Below are positions 48,536 to 56,687 of a stretch of 64,000 nucleotides of DNA, piece after piece. The notes beneath the pieces are model-generated. The model was not told the origin of the DNA. It saw only the letters and a list, made by a program, of their open reading frames with translations, and did not search any database. The stretch covers positions 62,001-126,000 of the forward strand of contig NZ_FXTJ01000006.1 of NCBI RefSeq assembly GCF_900182545.1. The letters run 5' to 3'. The stretch comes from Geodermatophilus aquaeductus (lineage in GTDB: Bacteria; Actinomycetota; Actinomycetes; Mycobacteriales; Geodermatophilaceae). Each line of letters starts with the position of its first letter. Position 1 is the stretch's first letter. A program made the position numbers and the translations under genes.

Positions 48536-49132
48536 TCAGGCCGTGGGGACGACGACCTCGCGAATGCGGTCGGCAAGCCCGGCGTAGGTCACCGGCGGAC
48601 CGGCCATCCGCTCGACGACGGACAGCCGGATGTTGCGCTGGCCGGTGGCCGCGATCGCGCTGACCGGCAGGACCCAGAACGACCACTGGTCGAGGTCGAG
48701 CGCGTCGTAGGTGGCGTGCTCCTTCGCCGTGTGGACGGCAAAGACGTAGCCGTCGGCGTTGTACGAGCCGCTCGTGCTGTAGCCCTCGGTCGACGACCAG
48801 GTACGTGCGTTGAGTCCGCCGAACTCGATGGTCGACAGCCGGGTCTGCTCCCACGCCTGCAGGTAGGCGCTGGACTTGACCTCCAGCCGCAGCCCGTCCG
48901 GGGTCAGCACGTCGTAGGAGTCCCACTCGATCCGCGGGCGATGGTCTACACCCACCGCCCGGGCGACCAGGTACTCGGCGAGCATCGGGCGCACGGTGTT
49001 GGTCCGCAGGTCCGAGAGGGTCCAGGCCCAGAAGTCCCGGAGCCGTGCGTCCGCACCGCCGATCCGCTCGTCACCGGTGAGGATGCGCGCCTCGGACAGC
49101 GGGCCCCAGGCCGTCGTGACGGCGTCAGACAC
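48536..49132 (-). CDS. Predicted PD-(D/E)XK-fold nuclease
   Basis: A 198-residue protein. Glu53 (MLAEYLVARAVG), Asp71/Asp74 (IEWDSYDVL) and Glu84-Val-Lys86 (LRLEVKSSAYLQAWE) give the E...D...ExK pattern of the restriction-endonuclease fold. An aromatic region follows (TWSSTEGYSTSGSYNADGY, DLDQWSFWVLP). Whether it cuts DNA, and which DNA, is unknown; it resembles stand-alone restriction-like proteins. GTG 49132 overlaps the end of the upstream DUF4407 gene by eight bases, so the two are translationally coupled and may form a functional pair. Confidence 0.7.
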   Translation of the reverse strand: MSDAVTTAWGPLSEARILTGDERIGGADARLRDFWAWTLSDLRTNTVRPMLAEYLVARAVGVDHRPRIEWDSYDVLTPDGLRLEVKSSAYLQAWEQTRLSTIEFGGLNARTWSSTEGYSTSGSYNADGYVFAVHTAKEHATYDALDLDQWSFWVLPVSAIAATGQRNIRLSVVERMAGPPVTYAGLADRIREVVVPTA

Positions 49133-50522
49133 CGGTGGGAACCCGACCGCCCGGGCGGCGGGACGGGCGGATCGTCCGTGCGGCCGAGCGGGCCAGGCGG
49201 ATCGGGCCGGTGTCCCAGAGCTGCCGGGCGGGCTCATCAACGGCGGCCGGAGCCGGCTGCGGCGCCGGGCGGGCTGCCTCCTCGGCCTCGACCTGGGCCT
49301 GCGCCAGCGCGGCGAGGTGGCGGGCGCGGATGACGGCCTTCTGCCGGTCGAGGCGCTCCTGCTCGGCCATGACCAGGAGTTCCTCCTTGGCCTCGGCCAC
49401 GGTGCGCCGCGACTGCTGCTGCAGCTCCTCGATCTCGACGTCGCCGCTGTCGCGCAGCGCCGCGAGCTTGTCGTAGGCGGTCGGCGGGCCGAAGTTGAGC
49501 AGCACCTTCATGAGCACCGGCAGGATCTCGACGCACATGAACAGCAGCGACAGCATGAACTTCGCGACGGCCAGCGTGGCGTTGCTGTCGCTCAGCCGGT
49601 CGAGCGCCTCGAGCCGCAGCAGGATGCCGCCGGAGCCCTCGTTGGTGGAGTCGAACGCGGCCTGCAGCCGGTCGAGTTCGGCGGTCAGCCGGGCCAGCTC
49701 GGCCTGGTCGGTCGTCAGCGAGGCGGCGGCGAGGTCGGCACTGCGCGACTCGGCGTCGGACGCCGTCTCCTGCGCGTCGTCGAGAGCCGCACGGGCCGAA
49801 GCCACGACGGCGGCCTGCGCGTCGGCGGCGGCGCGGGCCTGGACGTAGGCCTCACCCGTGCCGGCGTCGCCCGTGCCGCAGGTGCCGTCGAGCTCGCACT
49901 GGGCGCGCGCCTCGAGGTCGCGCTGGGTGGCCAGGGCGGCGTCGTACGCGGCCTGCTTGGTGGTGACGTCGGCCTGCACCAGGGCCAGCGCAGGGTCGCT
50001 CTGCCCGCCGGTGGCGACGACGTCCTGCCCCTGCGTCACCCGCTCCTGCAGGTCGGTGAGGCCGGCGAAGCGCGCGTCGGACTCCAGCGACTGCCGGTAC
50101 GCGTCCGCGGCCTCGGCCTGCATGACGGTGATCTCGGCGTCGATCTCCTTGTGGAACACCTGCAGCGTGAGGGGCGTGGCGACGACGACGCCCAGGATCA
50201 GCGCCAACCCCACGCGCGGGACGGCGAGCGCGAGGTTGCGCTTGAGCGAGGCGTCGTGCGCCATGCCGACCAGCAGCATCCGGTCGAGGTTGACCACCAC
50301 CGCGCCCCAGCCGAGACCGAGCACCAGCGCGAACGGCCACCAGACGCCGAGGGCCATGTGCAGCGCGAACGACGCCGAGGCGACGGCGAGACCGCCGGTG
50401 CTGAGCAGGACACCACCCAGCGCGGCGAAGCGCGGGCGTGCGCCGGGCGCCGCCTCGAGCAGGTCGGGCCGCGCGCCACCGAGGACCGCGAGGCGGTCCT
50501 GGAGCCGTCGTCGTCCAGCCAT
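49125..50522 (-). CDS. DUF4407 membrane protein with long coiled coil (copy 1)
   Basis: A 465-residue membrane protein. Helices at about 40-65 (VLLSTGGLAVASASFALHMA), 70-85 (WPFALVLGLGWGAVVVNLDR) and 100-120 (GLALILGVVVATPLTLQVFH) are followed by about 170 residues of Ala-rich coiled coil with two Cys (QCELDGTCGTGD). Another hydrophobic pair follows (LAVAKFMLSLLFMCVEILPV), then a charged cytoplasmic helix and Pro-rich tail. This is the DUF4407 plan; function unknown, often linked to envelope or defence islands. ATG 50522 is chosen over a longer frame from 50633. A paralogue is at 56688. Confidence 0.85.
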   Translation of the reverse strand: MAGRRRLQDRLAVLGGARPDLLEAAPGARPRFAALGGVLLSTGGLAVASASFALHMALGVWWPFALVLGLGWGAVVVNLDRMLLVGMAHDASLKRNLALAVPRVGLALILGVVVATPLTLQVFHKEIDAEITVMQAEAADAYRQSLESDARFAGLTDLQERVTQGQDVVATGGQSDPALALVQADVTTKQAAYDAALATQRDLEARAQCELDGTCGTGDAGTGEAYVQARAAADAQAAVVASARAALDDAQETASDAESRSADLAAASLTTDQAELARLTAELDRLQAAFDSTNEGSGGILLRLEALDRLSDSNATLAVAKFMLSLLFMCVEILPVLMKVLLNFGPPTAYDKLAALRDSGDVEIEELQQQSRRTVAEAKEELLVMAEQERLDRQKAVIRARHLAALAQAQVEAEEAARPAPQPAPAAVDEPARQLWDTGPIRLARSAARTIRPSRRPGGRVPTGV

Positions 50523-50637
50523 GTGCGATGCACTCCCCGAGCGCCGGGGGTCGTGGTTCGTCCGCCGCTCTCCTGAGCCATCGGCAGTCGCGGTGCGGGT
50601 CGGGACGCCGTCGTCACATCCGTCCCACGTCACCGAA

Positions 50638-50649
50638 CGGAACGTTCCG
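50638..50649. promoter_or_regulatory. Palindrome CGGAACGTTCCG in a divergent promoter region
   Basis: A perfect 12-base palindrome midway between the divergent DUF4407 and serine protease genes, placed like an operator for both. Two CCGGTAC copies lie closer to the protease start (near 50696-50714). Confidence 0.4.
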
Positions 50650-50732
50650 ACTCCGGACTGGCGTGTCCTGAGTTCTGCTCACTAACCTCCGCGCACCGGT
50701 ACTGGACCGGTACGGATTCGAGGGGGAACCGG

Positions 50733-51590
50733 ATGCGGAAGACCGTCACCACGGTGGCACTGGCATCGGCGCTGGTGCTGGCCGGCGGGACCGCCGCGCA
50801 GGCGATCACGGGCAACTTCACCGACGACCACGAGCACGAGTACGTCGGCCTCGCCGTCTTCTACAACCCGGACGGCACGGCGTCGCACCGCTGCTCCGGC
50901 ACGCTGCTCACCGACCGCGTCTTCCTGACGGCGGGGCACTGCGTGACGCTCGACGACCAAGGCACCGTGGCTCCGACCGCGCGGGTCTACTTCGAGCAGG
51001 ACGTCCAGGCCGAGGTATCGGAGTACCCGACCGGCGGTGGCGTGACATCGGACGAGCTCTACTCGTACGGCTACACGGGCCTGGGCAACATCCCGGAGAC
51101 GAAGGACGTCGGGGTGATCGTGCTCGACGCCCCGGTGCAGACCGCCTACCCGGAGATCGACGAGTACGCCTCGCTGGCCACAGCCGGCTCGCTCGACAGC
51201 TACAAGGACGCGCACCCGGGCAACTCGGCCACGGTGACGATCTCCGGCTACGGCGTACAGGAGAGCAACGGCAGCCAGACCAAGCAGGTCGCCTACCGGG
51301 AGCGGCTGACCGCCGAGAGCTTCATCATCGGGCTCAACGGCACCAACGCCGGCGGCTACAACGTGAAGCTGTCGACCAACCCGGGCGGCGGCCGCGGCGG
51401 CACGTGCTTCGGCGACTCCGGTGGTCCGATCCTCATCGGCGACACGGTGACGGCGGTCAACTCGTTCGTGATGAACGGCGCCTGCGCCGGCACCGGCTTC
51501 GCCTACCGGACAGACACCGACGACGTCATCGCCTTCATCCTCGAGAGCGCCGGCGACGAAGCCGGCGAGATCGATCGCGTCACCCTCTGA
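50733..51590 (+). CDS. Secreted trypsin-like serine protease
   Basis: A 285-residue protein. Residues 1-24 are a signal peptide (ALASALVLAGGTAAQA). The chymotrypsin-fold triad is His69 (VFLTAGHC), Asp125 (ETKDVGVIVLD) and Ser229 (GTCFGDSGGPILIG). Cys pairs fit disulfides (HRCSGTLL with AGHC; GGTCFG with NGACAG). There is no visible C-terminal anchor, so it should be released outside the cell. ATG 50733 follows GAGGGGGAACCGG. It is a single gene ended by a hairpin. Substrate specificity cannot be told. Confidence 0.92.
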   Translation: MRKTVTTVALASALVLAGGTAAQAITGNFTDDHEHEYVGLAVFYNPDGTASHRCSGTLLTDRVFLTAGHCVTLDDQGTVAPTARVYFEQDVQAEVSEYPTGGGVTSDELYSYGYTGLGNIPETKDVGVIVLDAPVQTAYPEIDEYASLATAGSLDSYKDAHPGNSATVTISGYGVQESNGSQTKQVAYRERLTAESFIIGLNGTNAGGYNVKLSTNPGGGRGGTCFGDSGGPILIGDTVTAVNSFVMNGACAGTGFAYRTDTDDVIAFILESAGDEAGEIDRVTL

Positions 51591-51603
51591 CGCACTGCAG
51601 ACG

Positions 51604-51644
51604 GGGCCGTCCCGCCGTGGCTCACTGCCGCAGCGGGGCGGCCC
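51604..51644. terminator. Hairpin after the protease gene
   Basis: 12-base arms with one mismatch (GGGCCGTCCCGC and GCGGGGCGGCCC) and a 17-base loop, 14 bases after the stop. It lies between the protease gene and the convergent antitoxin gene. Confidence 0.6.
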
Positions 51645-51687
51645 TCGTCGTCCGGTCAGGGAGTCCGGAACTCGACGTGGAAGGCCG

Positions 51688-51924
51688 TCACCGACGGTCC
51701 TCGTCGCGGAGGTCGAGGATCTCCCGGGCCGCCGGCCGGCCTCCGCTCGCCCGGACCCGGCGCTCGACTCGGTCCCAGAGGTCCATGGGGCTCGGACGCC
51801 GGGCCAGCTCGATCAGCTGGGCGCGCACGTACTCCTGCAGCGACTGACCGGCTCGGGCGGCGCGTGCGGCGAGCTCGTCGCGCGTCTCGTCCGGGACGTC
51901 GCGGATGGTCATCGACACCGGCAT
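51688..51924 (-). CDS. FitA/VapB-type ribbon-helix-helix antitoxin without toxin
   Basis: A 78-residue protein. The N-terminal ribbon-helix-helix is SMTIRDVPDETRDELAARAA followed by QSLQEYVRAQLIELARR, as in FitA/VapB antitoxins, and the C terminus is charged. A GTG overlaps its stop (GTGA at 51688-51691), where a VapC toxin would start, but that frame ends after 11 codons (VTAFHVEFRTP). VapC toxins open with a short beta strand and Asp, so this may be what remains after an internal deletion. It is a probable orphan. ATG 51924 or 51912 may be the true start. Confidence 0.8.
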   Translation of the reverse strand: MPVSMTIRDVPDETRDELAARAARAGQSLQEYVRAQLIELARRPSPMDLWDRVERRVRASGGRPAAREILDLRDEDRR

Positions 51925-52031
51925 GCATGCACAGTGGCAGCACCGCGAGCAGCTTGCGCGGAGATGAGGCGGCACCGGAAGGTTTGCCGCCGCTGACTGC
52001 TCGAGTCCCCCGTGCATCCCGACGGGGGATC

Positions 52032-52277
52032 ATGCAAAGGGTGAGCACTCGGATCGCCGTCCGCTTGCCTGACGAACTCGTAGCGTTCGTCGATCAGCTG
52101 GTGCCCGACGGCCGAGCGGCGTCCCGCGCCGCGGTGGTCAGCCAGGCACTCCAGCGCGAACGGCGCCGGCAGATCGCAGCCCATGACGCAGCCATCCTGA
52201 CCGCGGACTCCAGGGCCGACGACCTGGATGCTCTGGCCGAGCGCGCCGCCCGGACCCCGCTCGACGACCTCGACTGA
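52032..52277 (+). CDS. MazE-type ribbon-helix-helix antitoxin without toxin
   Basis: An 81-residue protein matching actinobacterial MazE-like antitoxins: RIAVRLPDELVAFVDQLVPD, SRAAVVSQALQRERRRQIAA, and an acidic toxin-binding tail ending TPLDDLD. The MazF gene that normally follows at once is absent; the next 150 bases hold no MazF-like frame. It lies divergent from the other antitoxin gene, about 105 bases away. Start is ATG 52032; GTG 52041 is also possible. Probably an orphan. Confidence 0.8.
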   Translation: MQRVSTRIAVRLPDELVAFVDQLVPDGRAASRAAVVSQALQRERRRQIAAHDAAILTADSRADDLDALAERAARTPLDDLD

Positions 52278-52427
52278 CGCGCTTATCCGCCCTGCCCAGT
52301 TGCACGAGGGGTGCCGCGGCCCTGCGCTGCGCCTGCTGCTCATCGTCCGCAGGCGGATCCTCGAAGCTCTGGAACTCCCACCTGACGCCGGAGTCGCCCG
52401 GCAGGTCTCGGGCGTCGGAGTGAGACC

Positions 52428-52793
52428 TCAGCTCGCGACTTCCCAGGTGTAAGCCGCCGACTGCGCGTCAGTGATCACGATCTCGAGTTCAGCCGAGAGA
52501 CCGTCCTCGGTGTGCGCGGTGCATCGGTAGTGAGCGCCCGTGATGACGTGCATGTCGTCGTCGCAGTACACGTCGGCGGCGACACCGAACGTGTCCTCCA
52601 ACTGCGCGGCGATGTCGTTCTCTGCCACCGACCGGTCCAGCACCGCGGAAGCCCGATCACTGTCGATGGCGGGCGAGCCGACACCCGGAATCGCGTGAGT
52701 GCATGCCGTCGCACCCACCGTCAGCACCACTCCGATCGGAGCGAGGCCAGCGATCCGTCGCACGAAGGACTGTCCGGACTTGACGGCACGCAC
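52428..52793 (-). CDS. DUF4333 exported protein
   Basis: A 121-residue protein. A short basic start and hydrophobic segment (RIAGLAPIGVVLTVGATACT) end in a lipobox-like Cys. The mature part is a DUF4333 domain with a Cys pair in ADVYCDDDMHV and AHYRCTAHTED that probably forms a disulfide. The domain occurs in actinobacterial lipoproteins of unknown role. Start is GTG 52793. Codon bias is weaker than in the neighbours. Single gene, divergent from the lipoprotein pair. Confidence 0.8.
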   Translation of the reverse strand: MRAVKSGQSFVRRIAGLAPIGVVLTVGATACTHAIPGVGSPAIDSDRASAVLDRSVAENDIAAQLEDTFGVAADVYCDDDMHVITGAHYRCTAHTEDGLSAELEIVITDAQSAAYTWEVAS

Positions 52794-52993
52794 GTGTACC
52801 CCGCTCTCGAGTGACTACTTCGCGTGCATACCGCACGACACGGGCGAGTTCCGGATACCGCTTGGTGCCCGCGGCGTGTCGCAGAGGGCGTTGCAGCACG
52901 GGCAAGCATTGGTGCAGGCGGGCGACAAGGACGCCGCAAGGCCGACCACCCAGGGTGCGAGCACCAGCCCACGCACCCCAGGAGTCCGTACCC

Positions 52994-54199
52994 ATGCGCT
53001 CGCCCCGGATCGGCGCCGCCGCGCTGCTCGGTACCGCCGTCCTCGTGGCCGGCTGCTCGTCCTCCGTCGTCGGCACCGCCGAGCCCGCCGGCCCGGCCGC
53101 CGCGGGGCCGCTCACCGAGCTCCTCGCGCAGGTCGAGGTCGACGCGGAGGTGGACGGACACGTCCGCATCTCCGACGTGGCCGCCACCCCCGACGGCGGC
53201 TTCGTCGTCCTGCTCACCGGCGACGTCGCCAGCAACCACCGCAGCGTCCTCGTCGATCTCGTCCAGGAGGACGGCGGCCTGGCCGTCGGCGAGGTGATCG
53301 AGGGTCCGCCGGCCGTCGACCTCGGCGAGGTGCACGTCGCCCCCGACGGCACCGTGGTCGCCCTCGCGCCCGTCTTCCCCGCGGACACCAGCGGCGAGGG
53401 CCGCGAGCAGGACCTCGCCGTGATCGTCCTCGAGCCGGGCAGCGACGAGCCGGACCTCCGCCGCATCGCCGCCGACGCCGAGCTGGGCACCCCTGACCTC
53501 GGCACCGGCGTCCTCTCCCCCGACGGCGCCACGCTGTACGCAAGCCTGCGCTGGTCCGTCGACGGCGACACCGTCAACCGGCTGGCCGCCGTCGACGTCG
53601 CCACCGGCGAGGTCACCGCGAGCGCGCCGCTGGGCGTCGAGTCGCCGGGGAGCACAGTCGCGTACGACGTCGCACTGCGCCCGGACGGTGGCCTGGCCGC
53701 GCTCGTGACCACCGACCGGGACGCCGAGGGCGACGTCGACGGCACCGTCCTCGCCCAGTACGACGCCGACCTGCAGCCGCTCGGCGACCCGGTCGAGGTG
53801 GTCGACGAGGAGGAGAGCACCGGCTACGCGCTCGCCGTGCTGCCCGACGGCGCCGTCGTCGTCTCCGTCGTGGCCGGCGAGTGGGACACCGGCGAGCCGC
53901 GGCTGGTGACCGTGCGGGACGGCGCGGTGCAGGCGACCACGGTCCTGCCCGGCACGGGCGTCGACCTCGTCGTCGAGCCGGGCGGGCAGCACGCGTACCT
54001 GTCGCATGGACGCCCCGGAGCCGGCACCGGCGTCGCCACGGTCGACCTGACCACCGGAGAGACCGTCGCCGACGTCGCCACCTGCACCGCCGGCTCCGCC
54101 GACCCGCTCGCCCTCGCCGCGGACGGCCGGACGCTGGCCGCCACCGCCGCCTGCCACGGCGACGACGACACCGCCGAGCTCGCCCTCCTCGTCGGCTGA
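52994..54199 (+). CDS. Beta-propeller-like lipoprotein, copy A
   Basis: A 401-residue lipoprotein. The signal peptide ends in the lipobox LVAGCSS (Cys21). The rest is a run of repeats with D-x-D/G strands (DVAATPDGGFVVLLTGDVAS, VLSPDGATLYASLRWSVDG, LAVLPDGAVVVSVVAGEW), typical of a WD40/YVTN-like propeller. No catalytic residues are recognised. AGGAG lies before ATG 52994. It is the first of a tandem pair: the next gene, 25 bases on, has the same plan and many identical stretches, so one arose by duplication. Confidence 0.8.
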   Translation: MRSPRIGAAALLGTAVLVAGCSSSVVGTAEPAGPAAAGPLTELLAQVEVDAEVDGHVRISDVAATPDGGFVVLLTGDVASNHRSVLVDLVQEDGGLAVGEVIEGPPAVDLGEVHVAPDGTVVALAPVFPADTSGEGREQDLAVIVLEPGSDEPDLRRIAADAELGTPDLGTGVLSPDGATLYASLRWSVDGDTVNRLAAVDVATGEVTASAPLGVESPGSTVAYDVALRPDGGLAALVTTDRDAEGDVDGTVLAQYDADLQPLGDPVEVVDEEESTGYALAVLPDGAVVVSVVAGEWDTGEPRLVTVRDGAVQATTVLPGTGVDLVVEPGGQHAYLSHGRPGAGTGVATVDLTTGETVADVATCTAGSADPLALAADGRTLAATAACHGDDDTAELALLVG

Positions 54200-54224
54200 C
54201 CACCCCTCACCCAAGGAGTCCCCC

Positions 54225-55427
54225 GTGCGCACCGGCACCGCCGCGCTGCTCAGCTCCGCCGTGCTGCTGGCCGGCTGCTCGTCCACCGTCGTCGGGCGGG
54301 TGGTGCCCACGGCGGCCGGCCCGCTCGCCCAGGAGGTCGGGCGGGTGGACGCCGACGCCGAGCTGGGCTCCGGACTGGAGGCCCAGGACGTCGCGGCGAC
54401 CCCGGACGGAGGGTTCGTCGTCCTGTTCACCAGCGAGGACCCCCTCGAGCACTCCAGCGTGCTGCTCGAGCTCGCCCCCGGCGACGGCGGCGGTCTCACC
54501 GCGGGCACCGCCACCGAGGGCGGTCCGTTCGCCGTCGCCGAGGACGTGCAGGTCGCGGCCGACGGCACGGTGGTCACGACCGGCGTCGTCCTCATCGAGC
54601 CCGGGGACCCGCGCCGGCGCGAGGACCCCTACGGCCAGGACGTCGTCCTCGCGGTGCTCACGCCCGGCGCCGACGAGCCGGAGGTCGTGCCCGTCGAGGC
54701 CGATCCCGAGATGGACACGCCGGACGCCTTCAGCGCCGTCCTCTCCCCCGACGGCGAGACGCTGCACGGCGTCCTGCAGTGGTCCGTCGACGGGCACCTG
54801 ACCAGCCGCCTAGCGCGGGTCGACGTGGCCACCGGGGAGGTCGAGGCGAGCGCGCCGCTGGGGGTGGACGAGCCCGGTCAGGCGGTCGAGGTGCAGGTGG
54901 CCGCGCACCCGGACGGCGGGCTGGTCGCGCTGGTGACGGTCGACCGCGACCCCGCGGGCGGCGGGGACGAGGTCGTCCTGGCCCGGTACGACGCCGACCT
55001 GCAGCCGGTCGGCGAGCCGTTTGACGTCCTCGAGCAGGACCCGGGCATCGGCTTCGCGGTGGCGGTGCTGCCGGACGGGACCGTCCTGGCCTCCGTGCTC
55101 GACGGCGGGTGGGAGACCGGCTCGCCGCGGCTGGTGACCGTGCGGGACGGCGCCGTGGAGGCCAGCACGGTCCTCGCCGGCACGGCCCACGGTCTCGTCC
55201 CCGAGCCGGGCGGGAGCCACGTGTACCTGTCCCACTCGTGGCCCGGCGGCGGTGCGGGCGTGGCCACGGTGGACCTGGCGACCGGCGCGGTCGTGGCCGA
55301 CGTCCCGCTGTGCGAGTCCGGGAGCGCGACCCCGCCGGCGCTGTCCGCGGACGGGCGGACGCTGGCCGCCGGCGCGGCGTGCCTGGAGGTGGACGGCTAC
55401 GCCGACCTCGTCGTCCTCGTCGGCTGA
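54225..55427 (+). CDS. Beta-propeller-like lipoprotein, copy B
   Basis: A 400-residue tandem paralogue of the preceding gene. Lipobox LLAGCSS (Cys18), then DVAATPDGGFVVLFTSEDPL, VLSPDGETLHGVLQWSVDG, RVDVATGEVEASAPLGVDEP and PRLVTVRDGAVEASTVLAGT; each segment has a close counterpart in copy A. GTG 54225 follows AAGGAGTCCCC, nearly the same leader as before copy A. Both should sit on the outer face of the membrane. Function unknown; a ligand- or protein-binding role is inferred from the fold. A strong hairpin follows. Confidence 0.8.
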   Translation: MRTGTAALLSSAVLLAGCSSTVVGRVVPTAAGPLAQEVGRVDADAELGSGLEAQDVAATPDGGFVVLFTSEDPLEHSSVLLELAPGDGGGLTAGTATEGGPFAVAEDVQVAADGTVVTTGVVLIEPGDPRRREDPYGQDVVLAVLTPGADEPEVVPVEADPEMDTPDAFSAVLSPDGETLHGVLQWSVDGHLTSRLARVDVATGEVEASAPLGVDEPGQAVEVQVAAHPDGGLVALVTVDRDPAGGGDEVVLARYDADLQPVGEPFDVLEQDPGIGFAVAVLPDGTVLASVLDGGWETGSPRLVTVRDGAVEASTVLAGTAHGLVPEPGGSHVYLSHSWPGGGAGVATVDLATGAVVADVPLCESGSATPPALSADGRTLAAGAACLEVDGYADLVVLVG

Positions 55428-55434
55428 AGTCGCC

Positions 55435-55466
55435 GGTGCCCCGCCCGCGCGGGCGGCCGGGGCACC
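55435..55466. terminator. Hairpin between lipoprotein and terD genes
   Basis: 9-base perfect arms (GGTGCCCCG and CGGGGCACC) with an inner CCCGCGCGGG stem, between the convergent stops at 55427 and 55474. Confidence 0.75.
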
Positions 55467-55473
55467 CATGGGT

Positions 55474-56055
55474 TCAGCCGACGCTGACGCCGAAGTCCTG
55501 GGCGATGCCGCGCAGGCCGGAGGCGTAGCCCTGGCCGACGGCGCGGAACTTCCAGTCGGCGTCGCGGCGGTAGAGCTCACCGAAGACCATCGCGGTCTCC
55601 ATGGAGGCGTCCTCGGTGAGGTCGAAGCGGGTGATCTCGCGGTGCGAGACCTGGTCGACAACGCGGATGAAGGCGTTGCGGACGCCGCCGAAGTTCTGCC
55701 GGCGGCTGTCGGCGTCGTAGATGGACACCGCGAAGACGATCTTCTGCACGAACGGCGGGACGGCGGCCAGGTCGACCTGGATGACCTCGTCGTCGCCCTC
55801 CCCCTCACCGGTCAGGTTGTCGCCGGTGTGCACGACCGAGCCGTCGGGGCTGCGCAGGTTGTTGAAGAAGACGAAGCCCTCGTCGCCCGGGGTCACCCTG
55901 CCGTTGGCGTCGACCATGATCGCCGAGGCGTCGAGGTCGTACTCGGCGGTGGAGAAGGTGGCCACGTCCCAGCCGAGGCCGACGTTGACGGCCTTGAGGC
56001 CGGGCGCCTCCTTGGACAGCGAGACGTTCCCGCCCTTGGTGAGGACGACGGACAT
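55474..56055 (-). CDS. TerD-family stress-response protein
   Basis: A 193-residue single TerD domain. VVLTKGGNVSLSKEAPGLKA, DLDASAIMVDANG and GDDEVIQVDLAAVPPFVQKI, together with RNAFIRVVDQ and YRRDADWKFRAVGQGYASGL, are family signatures. TerD proteins bind calcium and take part in tellurite, phage and stress resistance with TerB/TerC partners, which are not present here. ATG 56055 has GGAGGAGCACC before it. It stands alone between two terminator/promoter regions. Confidence 0.93.
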   Translation of the reverse strand: MSVVLTKGGNVSLSKEAPGLKAVNVGLGWDVATFSTAEYDLDASAIMVDANGRVTPGDEGFVFFNNLRSPDGSVVHTGDNLTGEGEGDDEVIQVDLAAVPPFVQKIVFAVSIYDADSRRQNFGGVRNAFIRVVDQVSHREITRFDLTEDASMETAMVFGELYRRDADWKFRAVGQGYASGLRGIAQDFGVSVG

Positions 56056-56156
56056 GGTGCTCCTCCTGTGGGGTCCGGACGCGGCCCGCTGATGCTGCCC
56101 GATGCCGGCTCGGATCACCACGGAGCGGCGCGTGTGGTCGCGGGTAGTGACCGCAC

Positions 56157-56675
56157 ATGGGTGCGACCGGGGACCGTCCGATCCTGCTGCTCGACGTCGA
56201 CGGCGTGCTCAACGCGCCACGCCGGCAGCTGCCCGAGGGCTGGCGGCAGGGCACGTTCAACGGCTTCCGGCTGTCCTGGGACCCGACCATCACCGCCCGC
56301 CTGCGGGAGCTGCACGAGTCGGGCCGGGTGGAGATCCAGTGGCTGACCACGTGGACCACCGACGCCGACCGGCTGCTGGCCGAGCCGATGGGCCTGCCGC
56401 GGGGGCTCAAGACCCACGCCCGCGCCGACACCGCGCCGACCGGCTTCCTCGGGTCGCTCGACGGCGCCTCGGGCTGGTGGAAGCTGGCCGTCGCCCAGGA
56501 GGTCGCCGAGTCAGAGCCGGACCGGCGGATCGTGTGGATCGACGACGACCTCGCCGAGCAGGCGGACGACACCGGCGACTGGCTGGCTGCGAACCCGCAC
56601 GTGCTGGTGGTCGCCCCGGACCTGGCCGTCGGACTCACCCACTCCCAGCTCGACGCGGTCGAGGCGTGGTTGTGA
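56157..56675 (+). CDS. HAD-like protein
   Basis: A 172-residue protein. ILLLDVDGVLNAPRR is the HAD motif I (D-x-D), WLTTWTTDADRLL resembles motif II, a Lys (WWKLAVAQEV) could be motif III, and IVWIDDDLAEQADD motif IV. It resembles the small actinobacterial HAD-like family that may act on nucleic-acid ends or small phosphates. TAGTGA lies six bases before ATG 56157, so the transcript may be leaderless. It converges on the second DUF4407 gene with 12 bases between. Confidence 0.8.
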   Translation: MGATGDRPILLLDVDGVLNAPRRQLPEGWRQGTFNGFRLSWDPTITARLRELHESGRVEIQWLTTWTTDADRLLAEPMGLPRGLKTHARADTAPTGFLGSLDGASGWWKLAVAQEVAESEPDRRIVWIDDDLAEQADDTGDWLAANPHVLVVAPDLAVGLTHSQLDAVEAWL

Positions 56676-56687
56676 GCCGCGGCCGGG

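Noticed and set aside
52699..52993. Coding-like patch upstream of the first propeller lipoprotein
   Set aside because: The frame has an appealing stretch near 52820-52930 but no start, ribosome site or family similarity; it may be chance or decayed sequence.
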